From Alteromonas aquimaris (GTDB lineage Bacteria > Pseudomonadota > Gammaproteobacteria > Enterobacterales > Alteromonadaceae): DNA of 48,063 nt. Positions within the stretch are counted from its first letter, which is position 1. Each line of letters begins with the position of its first letter. The notes beneath the pieces are model-generated. The model was not told the DNA's origin. It saw nothing but the letters and a program-made list of their open reading frames with translations, and ran no database searches. The stretch covers positions 1 to 48,063 of the forward strand of contig NZ_JAPFRD010000010.1 of NCBI RefSeq assembly GCF_026183695.1. Reading direction: 5' to 3'. The translations under genes and the position numbers were made by a program. Shown here in pieces: positions 18,410 to 28,078 of the stretch.

Positions 18410-18593
18410 TTCGCTTTTTTCTTTCGTCGGCTAACTTTTTCTCTTCAGCAGACAAGTCATCATCGAACAATATGTTGTAACCTTGGCGATCCAGGTCTTC
18501 AAACTGCTTTGATTTCACCGCCCAAAAAAACACAGCAATCGCAAGGGCGATGATAATTACAGCTAGCGGAATTAGAACGTAAATAATACTCAT
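18402..18593 (-). CDS. ccoS: Cbb3-type oxidase assembly protein CcoS
   Basis: A 63-aa single-pass membrane protein with the family opening MSIIYVLIPLAVIIIALAIAVFFWAVKSKQFEDLD and the conserved GYNILFDDD segment before a charged tail. CcoS is needed for cofactor (haem b and CuB) insertion into CcoN. It lies nine bases after ccoI and overlaps the SafE-type gene, so the three are one operon. Confidence 0.93.
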   Translation of the reverse strand: MSIIYVLIPLAVIIIALAIAVFFWAVKSKQFEDLDRQGYNILFDDDLSAEEKKLADERKKRNE

Positions 18594-18602
18594 GTATCCA
18601 GG

Positions 18603-20969
18603 CTATTTTAAAATTCTAGTAGAATTGGTGACGACGATTATACTGCTTAATGACATGCCAATCACGGCCATCCAGGGGCTTAGTAAACCACTTACTGCAA
18701 AGGGTAAGATACACAGATTATAGCCCACTGCCCACATGATATTCTGACGTATGATCTTCCTGGTCTGTCTGGAGACCCGAAATAGTTGGGGCAAAAGATT
18801 AATTTTGTCTTTTAATAAAATTACGTCAGCGGTGGATTTTGCGACATCAGTGGCATTACCCACTGCCACTGAGACATGGGAACTTGCCAGCACTGGGGTA
18901 TCATTTATACCGTCGCCTAACATCATTACCTTATGCCCTTGCTGCTGGAACGATTGTACCAGCTGGTATTTCTGCTCTGGAGTATGACCACCGTAATATT
19001 CAGTTATACCCACTTCGCGGGCCACATGCTGTACTTGCTTAAGTTGATCGCCACTTAAAATTATAAGGCGCTGATCAAGTAGTCTAAGTGTTTCCGCAAC
19101 GTCGCTTTTAAGCTTGTCAGTTACTTCAAATGCTGCAATACATACGTCATTGCGCTGTAAAAAGACATTTGCTTGTTTGGGAAAACCGCAATGATGTGCA
19201 GAAGTAAATGTCGCGGACCCAATTTTGTAATGCTTACCATCAATATCACCGCTGACACCATAGCCTGGCGTGACCTTAAAATTATTAAGGGCAAGCAACT
19301 CCTCTGAAATAAAGGCGTTAGCAATGGGATGTTCTGAACGCGACTCTAACGTTGCCGCCACCCGGCACGCTTGTTCCAGACTCACGTCTTCGGTTATCCA
19401 AGTGTGATGTAAAATAAATTTACCTTCGGTTAGCGTACCTGTTTTATCAAGCGCTATCAGGTCGATTGAATTCACCTGTTCTAATGCTTCTGCGCGTTTA
19501 AGCAAAATTCCGTTTTTGTTCAGTTTAGCCATAGCGCAGGTGAGGGCCGAAGGGGTAGCGAGTCCCAATGCACACGGACATGTGGCAACTAATACCGCAA
19601 TAGCTATCCAGAAGGCCTGTTCACTACCCTGTATAGTCCAATACAGGTAACTGCTCAACGCGATTAACAATACCGCGACAACAAAATATTGTGAGAATAT
19701 ATCTGCCATCTGGGCGGCTTTGGGTTTACCCGCCATCGCTGTAGTTTGAATGCGAATTATCTGATTGACTAATGCTTCTTTTAGCGTCTTTTCAACCTTT
19801 ATTATGACGTTCCCCACACGATTTATCGTTCCACCGTATGCGGTGTCACCCACCTGCTTATTAACCGGTTCAAATTCTCCTGTAAGCATGGATTCGTCAA
19901 TATCTGCAGCTCCTTCGATTATGATACCGTCCACGGGAATCGTCTCACCGGCCTTAACTAAAACGTGTTGTCCAGGCCGAAGTGACTTCGCCAGACCGCG
20001 GATTGGAGTATTGGTCTCATCAAGAATATTGGCGGTTACAGGCACAAATTGTTGTAAGTTGGCGGAGATCGTCGCCGCTCGGTGACGGCTGCTATGCTCT
20101 AAATAGCGGCTTAACAACAACAGAAAAATGAACATGCAGATGGATTCAAAATAGGCTTCACCCTGCGCCAAAACCGTGGATTTGACGCCAGCGAAGAATG
20201 TGGCTAACACGGCGATAGAAATAGGTACATCCATGTTGACGCTGCGCGCCGATAAAGCTTTGAGTGCGCCAATATAAAACACACTACCTGAATAAAATAC
20301 CACTGGGGTAGTAAGGACCAATGACACCCAATAAAAATACTGTTTGGTGTCCTGGTCAATATTGCCGAACCAGTCAAAATAAAGTGCAGCCATTAACATC
20401 ATGACTTGCATCGTCATAAGCCCGGCTAAACCCAGCCGTTTCAGGAAACGGTTATTTTCAGCTTTAAACGATTTTTCGTGCTCGTCCGGCTCGAACGGAA
20501 GGGCTTTGTAGCCGATTTTTTGCAGCGTCTTTAGTATTAGACTCAGCGTGATATTTGACGCCTGCCAGCTCACCAACGCGCGACGCTCGCCAACATTCAC
20601 CGCAACTTGCTGTATACCTGATACTCTGGAAAGTTGCTTTTCGATAAGCCAACCGCAGGCCGCGCAGGTAATACCTTCAATGGTTAATTGAATCTGTTTA
20701 ATATCATCCGTTTGGTAAACAAAATCTTCCTGTAACGCCGGATCGTCATACACGCTTAACGCATCCAGAGAGGCTAGTATTGACGCATCACCTTTGGCCG
20801 CTTTTTCCGTCCGAAATTGATAATAATCTTCAAGACCATTTTCTTTGATTGCAGTGGCTACAGCTTCGCACCCAGGACAACACAGTTCACGCCTTTCTCC
20901 CAAAAGCGTCACCGTGAAAGGGGTCTCAGCAGGATTTGCCTGACCACAATGAAAACAGGTCGTTGACAT
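18603..20969 (-). CDS. ccoI: Cu-transporting P1B-type ATPase for cbb3 assembly, CcoI/FixI
   Basis: A 788-aa copper exporter that supplies copper for cbb3 oxidase maturation. In order: an N-terminal Cys-rich segment (CFHCGQANP and CCPGCEAV, about 5-40), a heavy-metal-associated domain with CAACGW (about 96-101), helices, actuator motif TGEFEPVN, the metal-path motif CPCALGLATPSAL, phosphorylation motif DKTGTLTEG, SEHPIA and hinge GDGINDTPVLA. The CPC motif and the extra N-terminal cysteines match the CcoI/FixI subgroup rather than detoxifying CopA. It follows ccoH by six bases and precedes ccoS by nine. Confidence 0.94.
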   Translation of the reverse strand: MSTTCFHCGQANPAETPFTVTLLGERRELCCPGCEAVATAIKENGLEDYYQFRTEKAAKGDASILASLDALSVYDDPALQEDFVYQTDDIKQIQLTIEGITCAACGWLIEKQLSRVSGIQQVAVNVGERRALVSWQASNITLSLILKTLQKIGYKALPFEPDEHEKSFKAENNRFLKRLGLAGLMTMQVMMLMAALYFDWFGNIDQDTKQYFYWVSLVLTTPVVFYSGSVFYIGALKALSARSVNMDVPISIAVLATFFAGVKSTVLAQGEAYFESICMFIFLLLLSRYLEHSSRHRAATISANLQQFVPVTANILDETNTPIRGLAKSLRPGQHVLVKAGETIPVDGIIIEGAADIDESMLTGEFEPVNKQVGDTAYGGTINRVGNVIIKVEKTLKEALVNQIIRIQTTAMAGKPKAAQMADIFSQYFVVAVLLIALSSYLYWTIQGSEQAFWIAIAVLVATCPCALGLATPSALTCAMAKLNKNGILLKRAEALEQVNSIDLIALDKTGTLTEGKFILHHTWITEDVSLEQACRVAATLESRSEHPIANAFISEELLALNNFKVTPGYGVSGDIDGKHYKIGSATFTSAHHCGFPKQANVFLQRNDVCIAAFEVTDKLKSDVAETLRLLDQRLIILSGDQLKQVQHVAREVGITEYYGGHTPEQKYQLVQSFQQQGHKVMMLGDGINDTPVLASSHVSVAVGNATDVAKSTADVILLKDKINLLPQLFRVSRQTRKIIRQNIMWAVGYNLCILPFAVSGLLSPWMAVIGMSLSSIIVVTNSTRILK

Positions 20970-20975
20970 GATGCC

Positions 20976-21455
20976 CTATGGGTTAAAGACCAGTTTGCCA
21001 GAGTAAGGCAAGGTCACGGTTTGCTGTATCTTCCAACTTTCATCCATAGGCGTTAAAGTAATTTTCCACTTACCGTCCAAGGAAGATTCAGTAAATCCCC
21101 GATAAACACCATTGGCATCCTGACTCAACAGTAGCGAGACGTCTTTTTCTTCTAACGTAACGTGATAAAAACTTAATTTTAAAGCCTGTCCATCCTTCGG
21201 CATACCTGAAGTAAAAGCGACCGCAACAGCCCCATCTCGAATAGAGAGGTGGGTGCTAATATTTTGCCTACGAGCTTCTTCTATTTTATCCAGGCGCGCA
21301 TTGATTACTTTTCCTTCTTTGTAGTAATCATCAACGACAAGGCTATCAGTGGTATTTGAGGCCAGATGGAGGATCAAAAATCCCATTGCGAATGAAGCAA
21401 GTGGAATAGCAATGAGGAACCAAGGCCAGAACTGTTTGTACCAAGGGGAATGCAT
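20976..21455 (-). CDS. ccoH: FixH/CcoH family oxidase assembly protein
   Basis: A 159-aa protein with one N-terminal membrane helix (about residues 10-32) and a periplasmic beta-rich domain. The segment TTDSLVVDDYYKEGKVINARLDK just after the helix is the family hallmark. CcoH stays bound to the oxidase and is required for stable assembly. It heads the ccoH-ccoI-ccoS group and is separated from ccoP by a bidirectional terminator, so it may have its own promoter or depend on read-through. The gene ccoG, usually next to it, is not in this window. Confidence 0.88.
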   Translation of the reverse strand: MHSPWYKQFWPWFLIAIPLASFAMGFLILHLASNTTDSLVVDDYYKEGKVINARLDKIEEARRQNISTHLSIRDGAVAVAFTSGMPKDGQALKLSFYHVTLEEKDVSLLLSQDANGVYRGFTESSLDGKWKITLTPMDESWKIQQTVTLPYSGKLVFNP

Positions 21456-21493
21456 GTTAACTATCCAGGTTGACTGACAACAATATTGTATAT

Positions 21494-21522
21494 AAAAAAA
21501 GCCCCGTAACGAGGCTTTTTTT
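21494..21522 (-). terminator. Rho-independent terminator after ccoP
   Basis: AGCCCCG (21500-21506) and CGAGGCT (21510-21516) form a stem with one mismatch around a TAA loop, flanked by an A run (21494-21500) and a T run (21516-21522). It can act on either strand. Its position just after the ccoP stop suggests that it ends the ccoNOQP transcript and attenuates ccoHIS. Confidence 0.85.
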
Positions 21523-21534
21523 AATCCGCAAAGA

Positions 21535-22485
21535 CTAATTTGACAGACTGTAGACGTAACTTGCTACTACATGGATCTTGTGTTCGCCTAGCGTATCTTT
21601 AAACGCTGGCATAACACCATTTCTACCATGCGTTAGCGTCTCTGTAACTGCGCGTTCACTGCCACCATATAACCAGATATTATCAGTGAGATCGGGGGCA
21701 CCAAGTAATTGGTTACCCTTCCCATCCTGACCATGGCATGCAGCACACGCTGCAAAACGCGCTTTACCCGCCTTTCTAAGCGTCAGATCGGTATCACGGC
21801 CACTCAAGCTCAACACGTAAGCTACCGTTTCTTTGATACCTTGCTCACCCATTGCGTCAATCCACGCAGGCATCGCCGCCTTACGGCCATTCAGAAGGGT
21901 TTCTTTGATTTTTTCACCTGTGCCACCGTATAACCAATCATCGTCGGTCAGGTTTGGAAAACCTCCGTTTTGTCCGCGCGCATCGCTACCATGACACTGT
22001 GAACAATTTTGCGCAAACAGACGCTGGCCAACTTTCAGTGCGTCTGGGTCTTTTGCCAGTTCTTCCACCGGGATCTTCGCATATGCTTCGAAAATAGGGC
22101 TATATTTTTCTTCCGCAAATTTCATTTCACGATCGTATTTGACCAACGCGCCGGTTGCCTTCGCTTCCTGGCTCATTTGACGAGATTCTTCTAAAGACTG
22201 GATATTTTGGTTTGAGCTTTTCCAACCCAGCAAATTACCAAACTCACCAAGGCCCGGAAACAAGGCTAGATAAAAGAAACTCCAGACTATGCAAATGTAG
22301 AACAAATAGGTCCACCATTTAGGCAAAGGGTTATTCAACTCTTCAATGCCATCAAACTCGTGGCCCATCGATTCGCCTTCTGGTACCCCAGCATTATTTC
22401 TTAAGCACCAGCGCAGTATAAAATAGCAACCAATAATGGAACCCAGCGTGATAACTGAAATCCAGATTGTCCAAAACATGGTCAT
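21535..22485 (-). CDS. ccoP: Cbb3-type cytochrome c oxidase subunit III, CcoP
   Basis: A 316-aa dihaem cytochrome c. Two N-terminal helices (about 5-27 and 58-78) frame the segment GHEFDGIEELNNPLPKWW typical of CcoP. Two cytochrome c domains follow with haem sites CSQCH and CAACH, each with a downstream axial Met in AMPAW and VMPAF contexts. The periplasmic domains pass electrons to CcoO and CcoN. It starts four bases after the ccoQ stop, with GGGAG inside ccoQ as ribosome binding site. Confidence 0.95.
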   Translation of the reverse strand: MTMFWTIWISVITLGSIIGCYFILRWCLRNNAGVPEGESMGHEFDGIEELNNPLPKWWTYLFYICIVWSFFYLALFPGLGEFGNLLGWKSSNQNIQSLEESRQMSQEAKATGALVKYDREMKFAEEKYSPIFEAYAKIPVEELAKDPDALKVGQRLFAQNCSQCHGSDARGQNGGFPNLTDDDWLYGGTGEKIKETLLNGRKAAMPAWIDAMGEQGIKETVAYVLSLSGRDTDLTLRKAGKARFAACAACHGQDGKGNQLLGAPDLTDNIWLYGGSERAVTETLTHGRNGVMPAFKDTLGEHKIHVVASYVYSLSN

Positions 22486-22489
22486 GAGC

Positions 22490-22663
22490 TCACGACTCCC
22501 GATTATCTTTTTTTATCTTATCTTGTTCTTCATCTGCAAAGGGTAGGTTAGCGGCTTCATCGTATTTCTTTTTATTACGACTACTAAACGCCCACAACAC
22601 TACTCCAATAAAGCAAACAAAAACTACCAACGTAAAAATTGTACCTACTGTGCCCTGGTCCAT
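22490..22663 (-). CDS. ccoQ: Cbb3-type oxidase subunit CcoQ
   Basis: A 57-aa ORF between ccoO and ccoP. It has one transmembrane helix (TIFTLVVFVCFIGVVLWAF, about residues 8-26) followed by the charged segment SSRNKKKYDEAANLPFAD, where the AANLPF motif is a CcoQ hallmark. CcoQ stabilises the NOP complex. ATG at 22663 follows the ccoO stop by one base. It fills the expected N-O-Q-P order. Confidence 0.93.
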   Translation of the reverse strand: MDQGTVGTIFTLVVFVCFIGVVLWAFSSRNKKKYDEAANLPFADEEQDKIKKDNRES

Positions 22664-22664
22664 A

Positions 22665-23270
22665 TTATTTCAAATGTGTCCCAAGTGATTGCAAGTACGC
22701 AACCAAGGCTTGCATTTCGGTTTTACCGCTAACCGCCTCTTTCGCGCCTGCTATGTCCTCGTCGGTATAGGGCACGCCAAAACCTCTGAACACTTCCATC
22801 TTTTTAGCAGTGAGTTCGCCGGTAAGCACATTTTCTTCCAACCATGGGAAGCCCGGCATGTTCGATTCGGGAACGACATCACGCGGATTACGTAAATGCA
22901 CAATGTGCCACTGGTCGCTGTAACGGCCACCTACGCGCGCCAGGTCAGGACCTGTTCGTTTAGAACCCCATAGGAACGGGTGCTCCCAAACGGACTCTCC
23001 AGCGACACTATAGTGACCATAACGTTCAGTTTCAGCGCGGAACGGACGTATCATCTGACTATGGCAGCCTACGCAACCTTCGCGAATATAAATGTCACGA
23101 CCTTCAAGCTCCAGAGGCGTATAAGGACGCAAATCCTTGACCGGTTCCATTGTCTGCTGTTGAAACATCAGAGGCGTTATCTGCACCATCGCCCCTAAAC
23201 TGATGGCAACGAAAATTAAAACGGTCAACAGACCAACATTTTTTTCGATTAACTCATGTGTATTTTTCAT
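22665..23270 (-). CDS. ccoO: Cbb3-type cytochrome c oxidase subunit II, CcoO
   Basis: A 201-aa membrane-anchored monohaem cytochrome c. The N-terminal helix (about 12-34) is followed by [31 protein letters not shown], whose CVGCH binds haem, and by [21 protein letters not shown] and the axial-Met region [10 protein letters not shown]. These are diagnostic of CcoO. It receives electrons from CcoP and passes them to CcoN. It starts 11 bases after the ccoN stop. Confidence 0.96.
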   Translation of the reverse strand: MKNTHELIEKNVGLLTVLIFVAISLGAMVQITPLMFQQQTMEPVKDLRPYTPLELEGRDIYIREGCVGCHSQMIRPFRAETERYGHYSVAGESVWEHPFLWGSKRTGPDLARVGGRYSDQWHIVHLRNPRDVVPESNMPGFPWLEENVLTGELTAKKMEVFRGFGVPYTDEDIAGAKEAVSGKTEMQALVAYLQSLGTHLK

Positions 23271-23281
23271 GTCCTGACTCC

Positions 23282-24715
23282 TTATGCTGCTTGAGTTGCA
23301 GGATCGGGTGCTAATGTCCCTTTAGGGGCACGCACTGTTTTGTAGGTGTTGTAGGCCATGACTAACATGCCTGTCACAACAAAACACCCACCGATGAAGC
23401 GTACAATATAGAACGGAATTGAAGCTTCCAATGACTCCACAAAGCTGTAGGTCAATGTTCCATCAGCGTTAACCGCGCGCCACATCAGGCCTTGAAGTAC
23501 ACCGGACATCCACATGGCAACAATATAAAGAACCACGCCTATGGTGGCTAACCAGAAATGAACATTAACCAGACGTGTGCTGTACATTCCTGGCTGACCA
23601 AACAGAATCGGGATAAGGTGGTACACAGAACCGATTGAAATCATGGCCACCCAGCCTAATGCGCCTGAATGCACGTGTCCAATGGTCCAGTCGGTGTAGT
23701 GAGACAATGCATTAACTGTTTTGATGGCCATCATCGGGCCTTCAAAGGTAGACATTCCGTAAAATGACAGTGAAACAATTAAGAAGCGCAGAACCGGATC
23801 AGTTCGTAATTTGTGCCAAGCACCGGACAGCGTCATGATACCGTTAATCATGCCACCCCAGGACGGAACGAATAGAATGATTGACATCACCATGCCAAGC
23901 GACTGGGTCCAGTCGGGTAGGGCAGTATAGTGTAAATGGTGAGGACCCGCCCAAATATAAAGGGAAATTAACGCCCAGAAGTGGACAATGGATAAGCGGT
24001 ATGAGTAAACAGGGCGACCAGCTTGTTTAGGTACAAAATAATACATCATCCCTAAAAACCCTGCTGTTAAGAAGAAGCCTACCGCATTGTGTCCGTACCA
24101 CCACTGCATCATGGCATCCACTGCGCCCGCGTAAAGCGAATATGATTTGGTAAACGATACCGGAATGGCCATACTGTTACCGATATGCAATACCAGTACG
24201 GTGAGCATAAACGCACCAAGAAACCAGTTGGCAACATATATGTGCGATACTTTACGAATAATTAAGGTGCCGAAGAAGTTGATAACATACGCTAGCCAAA
24301 CCAACCCAATTAAAATATCAATTGGCCATTCCAGCTCAGCATATTCTTTAGAAGAGGTCATGCCGAAAGGAAGCGTACATATTGCCGCTACGATGACCGC
24401 TTGCCAGCCCCAAAACGTAAAGGCGGCGAGCTTGTCGCTGAACAAGCGAACCTGACAGGTGCGCTGAACAATATAATATGACGTTGCAAAGAGGGCGCAG
24501 CCCCCAAACGCAAAAATAACAGCGTTAGTATGCAAAGGGCGCAGACGCGAAAACGTCAACCATGGAGTATCAAAGTTGAGCACCGGGGCAAATAATTGCG
24601 CTGCAATAAACACTCCAATGCCCATACCAACAATACCCCATACAATGGTCATGATGGTAAATTGCCTAACCACTTTATAATTGTAGTTTGGCTGTGCTTG
24701 GCTAATTTCACTCAT
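23282..24715 (-). CDS. ccoN: Cbb3-type cytochrome c oxidase subunit I, CcoN
   Basis: A 477-aa, twelve-helix catalytic subunit that reduces oxygen at high affinity. Visible ligands: haem b His in LRPLHTNAV; CuB His and the cross-linked-Tyr region in [23 protein letters not shown]; CuB His-His in [15 protein letters not shown]; and haem ligands in [13 protein letters not shown]. These mark the C-type haem-copper oxidases. It is the first gene of the leftward ccoNOQP operon. I looked for an FNR/Anr box (TTGAT-N4-ATCAA) in the 228 bases upstream and saw none. Confidence 0.97.
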   Translation of the reverse strand: MSEISQAQPNYNYKVVRQFTIMTIVWGIVGMGIGVFIAAQLFAPVLNFDTPWLTFSRLRPLHTNAVIFAFGGCALFATSYYIVQRTCQVRLFSDKLAAFTFWGWQAVIVAAICTLPFGMTSSKEYAELEWPIDILIGLVWLAYVINFFGTLIIRKVSHIYVANWFLGAFMLTVLVLHIGNSMAIPVSFTKSYSLYAGAVDAMMQWWYGHNAVGFFLTAGFLGMMYYFVPKQAGRPVYSYRLSIVHFWALISLYIWAGPHHLHYTALPDWTQSLGMVMSIILFVPSWGGMINGIMTLSGAWHKLRTDPVLRFLIVSLSFYGMSTFEGPMMAIKTVNALSHYTDWTIGHVHSGALGWVAMISIGSVYHLIPILFGQPGMYSTRLVNVHFWLATIGVVLYIVAMWMSGVLQGLMWRAVNADGTLTYSFVESLEASIPFYIVRFIGGCFVVTGMLVMAYNTYKTVRAPKGTLAPDPATQAA

Positions 24716-24943
24716 TTTTATGAATCTTCCACTTCAGCAATAAGATGGTTTCCGAATGTAAAGCCTTGTTGTTTGGTGTAAAGTAAACGATGCTTAAAAC
24801 CTTATGAATAAGCCGCAAAAAAGCATCGCTAACGGACTTTTCGGAACGCGGATGATAAAGTTTTTGCCTCTAAAAAGAAACCTTAAAAGTCATGTGGATA
24901 CTTTAAAAATTAAAGTGTAACGAGCCATTTACGAAAAAGCCCA

Positions 24944-25414
24944 ATGAAACACCTTAAGTTAACAAAACAATTACAAACAGCCGGGGTGATTGTACTTATT
25001 TTGGCAATCACAATTTTCTTTCTCATCCATAAATCGGAGCGTCAGGGAAAAATATTGCACCAACCGCTCTCTAACGGTCTAGGCAATCAGTGCCAATTTG
25101 TCAATTCCGAATGCACCATAAAACTTGAAAATCAGATTTTTCAAGTCTCACTGTCGCGCCCGCCTATCGTTGAAGAACGAATAGACATTACTATTGCGTC
25201 AACAGAATCATTTGAGCTGGAGGGCGCCGTAATTGAAGGGGTTAATATGTATATGGGAAGACTTCCTGTGGTTTTGTCACCAGCAGAAAAGAATGAATGG
25301 AGAGGGTGGTTTATGCTAGGTGCTTGCAGCGAAGCTAAAATGCGCTGGCAAATGATTATTAAAATAAAAGGCCAGCGTCAGCCAGCCCTTATTCTATTTA
25401 CAACAGAAAGCTAG
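24944..25414 (+). CDS. Hypothetical signal-anchored protein divergent from ccoN
   Basis: A 156-aa protein with one N-terminal transmembrane helix (about 13-32) and a periplasmic, beta-rich domain. The mature part has two Cys near positions 53 and 60 and another late one in [15 protein letters not shown]. The motif [13 protein letters not shown] followed by WRGWFMLG is reminiscent of FixH/YtkA-like Ig-type domains that handle copper, but this is a weak likeness. It is transcribed away from ccoN across a shared 228-base upstream region and converges with the bacterioferritin pair, overlapping its end by four bases. Confidence 0.68.
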   Translation: MKHLKLTKQLQTAGVIVLILAITIFFLIHKSERQGKILHQPLSNGLGNQCQFVNSECTIKLENQIFQVSLSRPPIVEERIDITIASTESFELEGAVIEGVNMYMGRLPVVLSPAEKNEWRGWFMLGACSEAKMRWQMIIKIKGQRQPALILFTTES

Positions 25415-25878
25415 ATTTGCGATTGCAGGTAATTTTCTAAACCAATCCGTTTGATTAAGCCAAGCTGCTTTTCAAGCCAATAAGCATGGTCCATTTCCGT
25501 ATCATCCAGCAGGGTAACTAACATATCGCGGGTAACGTAGTCTTTTTCGGTTTCGCATACCGCGATAACGTCGCGCAGCTTTTTGTCTACTTCATATTCA
25601 ACGCGCAAATCACTTTCCAGCATTTCAGGTACATCTTTACCCACTTTAAAACCTGTACGATTTTGCATGTCCGGGGTACCTTCAAGGAAAAGGATACGCT
25701 GGATCAACTTGGTAGCATGACCCCGTTCGTCATCAAACTCATGATTGATGCGTTGATAAAGTTTATGAAGTCCCCAATCTTCGTACATTTCTGAATGAAC
25801 AAAATACTGATCCATCGCTGCTAATTCATACGCAAGTAATTCATTCAACGCGTTTATGATTTGTTTATTGCCCTTCAT
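25411..25878 (-). CDS. bfr: Bacterioferritin, ferroxidase-competent subunit
   Basis: A 155-aa four-helix ferritin subunit. All dinuclear-iron ligands are present at E. coli Bfr numbering or one residue off: Glu18, Glu51, His54, Glu94 and the Glu128-x-x-His131 pair. The haem-ligand Met at position 52 is replaced by Arg. This subunit should oxidise and load iron but not bind haem. Its start codon overlaps the stop of the partner bacterioferritin by one base, so they are made together and probably co-assemble. Confidence 0.92.
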   Translation of the reverse strand: MKGNKQIINALNELLAYELAAMDQYFVHSEMYEDWGLHKLYQRINHEFDDERGHATKLIQRILFLEGTPDMQNRTGFKVGKDVPEMLESDLRVEYEVDKKLRDVIAVCETEKDYVTRDMLVTLLDDTEMDHAYWLEKQLGLIKRIGLENYLQSQI

Positions 25879-26354
25879 TATTCGTCTCCCGATACTTGTG
25901 CTTGCAGGTAATTTTCAATGCCCATTTTCTCAATTTGATATTCCTGGGTTTCTAACCAGTCTAAATGCGCTTCCTCGTATTCCAGAAGATCTTCAAGTAA
26001 ATCGCGACTGACATAATCTTGCTGCAACTCACACAGCGCGATAGCATCTTTAAGTTGTGGGATCTGCTCGGACTGAAATTTGATATCACATTTTAGCATT
26101 TCTTCTGTTTCTTCACCGATGTACAACTTACCCAGCGCTTGCAAATTAGGAAGACCTTCAAGAAACAAAATACGCTCGATCAACTCATCAGCTTGTTTCA
26201 TATCTTTGATCGATTTTTTGTAATTCTTTTCATTCAGCACGTTCAGGCCCCAGTTCTTGAACATGCGAGCGTGCAGAAAGTACTGATTTATAGACGTTAA
26301 TTCACTGGTAAGCACTTCATTTAATTTGGCTACCACCTGTTTGTCGCCTTTCAT
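25878..26354 (-). CDS. bfr: Bacterioferritin, haem-binding subunit with defective ferroxidase site
   Basis: A 158-aa subunit closely resembling E. coli Bfr (opening [20 protein letters not shown], then [16 protein letters not shown]). The haem-ligand Met52 is kept (KDMKQADE), while three ferroxidase ligands are changed: Glu51 to Asp, His54 to Gln and Glu94 to Gln; Glu18 and the Glu127/His130 pair remain. This is the haem-bearing half of an alpha/beta-type bacterioferritin pair in which the neighbour provides ferroxidase activity. It is the first gene of the two-gene leftward operon. Confidence 0.92.
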   Translation of the reverse strand: MKGDKQVVAKLNEVLTSELTSINQYFLHARMFKNWGLNVLNEKNYKKSIKDMKQADELIERILFLEGLPNLQALGKLYIGEETEEMLKCDIKFQSEQIPQLKDAIALCELQQDYVSRDLLEDLLEYEEAHLDWLETQEYQIEKMGIENYLQAQVSGDE

Positions 26355-26441
26355 AACTGTCCTATTTGATGAGAGTAAACGAGAGTATAGTAGTCAAGTC
26401 AGCAAAAGTCAAAATATGCTTTAAAAACATATACATACAAA

Positions 26442-26457
26442 CGTTAATGGTTATCAA
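26442..26457 (-). promoter_or_regulatory. Possible Fur-like site upstream of bfr pair
   Basis: On the minus strand, TTGATAACCATTAACG approximates the Fur 7-1-7 pattern (TGATAAT-N-ATTATCA) with one change in the first half and about three in the second. It lies roughly 90 bases before the bfr operon. The match is weak and no promoter is assigned. Confidence 0.25.
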
Positions 26458-26494
26458 TTAAGCCTTTGTTCCCATTTAAAATATTAAGCTGGAG

Positions 26495-28078
26495 TTAAGC
26501 CAATGCACGTGACTCTTCACCAATGTAAGCAAGACTTTCTTCAGCGAAACCAAGACCTGCTTCTGTAAAGAAGTTAAAGACTTTATCCACGCCATGATTC
26601 AACAGGTATTCCACTTCATCTTCGTAACGCGCGATGGCTGCAATTTTTCCTTTATAGCCGGCATTGTTCAGCTGCTTGGTAATATTGAGGATATCTTCAA
26701 TAGAGGGGAGGGCAAGTAACACCAATTTCACTGAGCTAATATCCAGGTTATCCCACAAATCAATATCTTCCCCATCGCCGCAGATGACATTTAATCCTTC
26801 TTCACAAAGCTTTTGGACCTTCGTTCGATCCGAGTCCATCCCCACCACATTTGCATGGACCAATTTATCCAAAGATTGAAATGCACCTGAGCCGACCCGG
26901 CCCATACCCACCACCAAAAATCGAGCCTGGTCAATCACAGGATAAATATCTGTATCGAGGCGCTCATCTTTTTCGAAACGCTTTATCACATCCTTGTATT
27001 GATGATACTGAGAATGGGATGAGCGATACATGATACTGGTAAATACAAAAGAAAGAGAAACGGCGATCGCGATGATGACCAGCCATTCTGCGGCAAGCAA
27101 GTTTAGAGATACCGCCATCGCCCCTACAATTAAGCCAAATTCACTGAAATTACTCAGTACTAAAGTGGTGAGGTAGCTTGTTCTGGCACGTAACTTAAGC
27201 AGGGTAAAGAGCCAGAAAAACAGCCCTGCTTTAATTGGAATGAGTAAACAAAGGCCGAATGCCAAGACTAACATGGGTATATCAGGCAGGGCGGTTAATC
27301 CGATTGTCAAAAAGAAGCCAATTAAGAACAGATCTTTGAAACTTAACAGCGATTTTGCCATTTCTGTTGCTTTAGGGTGTTGAGCAATGAGCAAACCGGC
27401 AACCAAAGCGCCCAAATCCCCTTTTATGTTAACCAGTTCAAATAAGTGGTAGCCGCCCAGCGCTAATACAAAACCGGTCAAAGGTAGCAACTCACCATGC
27501 CCTGATTGATTAATCACCCTGCTAATCAGGGGCAGAGCGGGAATAACGCCCAATAAAGCGAGGGCCCAAAGGGAAGGGACTTTGCCCGTGGCCACCACCA
27601 AGAATATCACTGCAAACACATCTTGCATTACCAACACGCCTACTGCCAGCCGGCCGTGACGCGTTTTACTTTCACCACTTTCTTCCAACACTTTAATTAC
27701 ACATACGGTACTGCTAAAACTCAGTGCAAAGGCGATTAACGCAGCGCTTTGCCAATCCAGCGCCCCTATATATGCGGTAAGTAAAATACTGATAAAGAAA
27801 AGCACCACACCTATAATTGCCGACCATACAAGCGTATGGGCGGCACTGGTAACCCATACTTCCCGTCGGCTTAAATCTTTTATATTCAGCTTCAAGCCGA
27901 TGGTAAACAGCATGATCGTAATACCGAGATTGGCAATGGCAGTGAGTTCTTCAGAAAGGGTATAACCTGCGAAATTAAGTAAAAAACCGGCTGCGAGGTA
28001 ACCTACGAGCGGCGGAATACCGATAAGCTTTACTGTTAAACCACATATAAATGCAAACAATAAAAACGTGTATTCCAT
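26495..28078 (-). CDS. KefB/YbaL-type monovalent cation:proton antiporter (CPA2)
   Basis: A 527-aa protein. The first 380 residues form about 12 membrane helices of the CPA2 Na+/H+ exchanger fold (LIGIPPLVGYLAAGFLLN at the start, FALSFSSTVCVIKVLEE in the middle, SNFSEFGLIVGA later). The rest is a TrkA-N/RCK domain with the nucleotide-binding motif FLVVGMGRVGSGAF and an acid GMDSDRTKVQKL, followed by VICGDGEDIDLWD. No TrkA-C domain follows, as in short YbaL/KefC relatives. It should exchange K+ or Na+ for protons under NAD(H) or ligand control. It stands alone, divergent from the glutamate-synthase-like gene. Confidence 0.87.
   Translation of the reverse strand: MEYTFLLFAFICGLTVKLIGIPPLVGYLAAGFLLNFAGYTLSEELTAIANLGITIMLFTIGLKLNIKDLSRREVWVTSAAHTLVWSAIIGVVLFFISILLTAYIGALDWQSAALIAFALSFSSTVCVIKVLEESGESKTRHGRLAVGVLVMQDVFAVIFLVVATGKVPSLWALALLGVIPALPLISRVINQSGHGELLPLTGFVLALGGYHLFELVNIKGDLGALVAGLLIAQHPKATEMAKSLLSFKDLFLIGFFLTIGLTALPDIPMLVLAFGLCLLIPIKAGLFFWLFTLLKLRARTSYLTTLVLSNFSEFGLIVGAMAVSLNLLAAEWLVIIAIAVSLSFVFTSIMYRSSHSQYHQYKDVIKRFEKDERLDTDIYPVIDQARFLVVGMGRVGSGAFQSLDKLVHANVVGMDSDRTKVQKLCEEGLNVICGDGEDIDLWDNLDISSVKLVLLALPSIEDILNITKQLNNAGYKGKIAAIARYEDEVEYLLNHGVDKVFNFFTEAGLGFAEESLAYIGEESRALA

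Noticed and set aside
24716..24943. FNR/Anr box upstream of ccoN
   Set aside because: Searched for TTGAT-N4-ATCAA; no sequence there fits.
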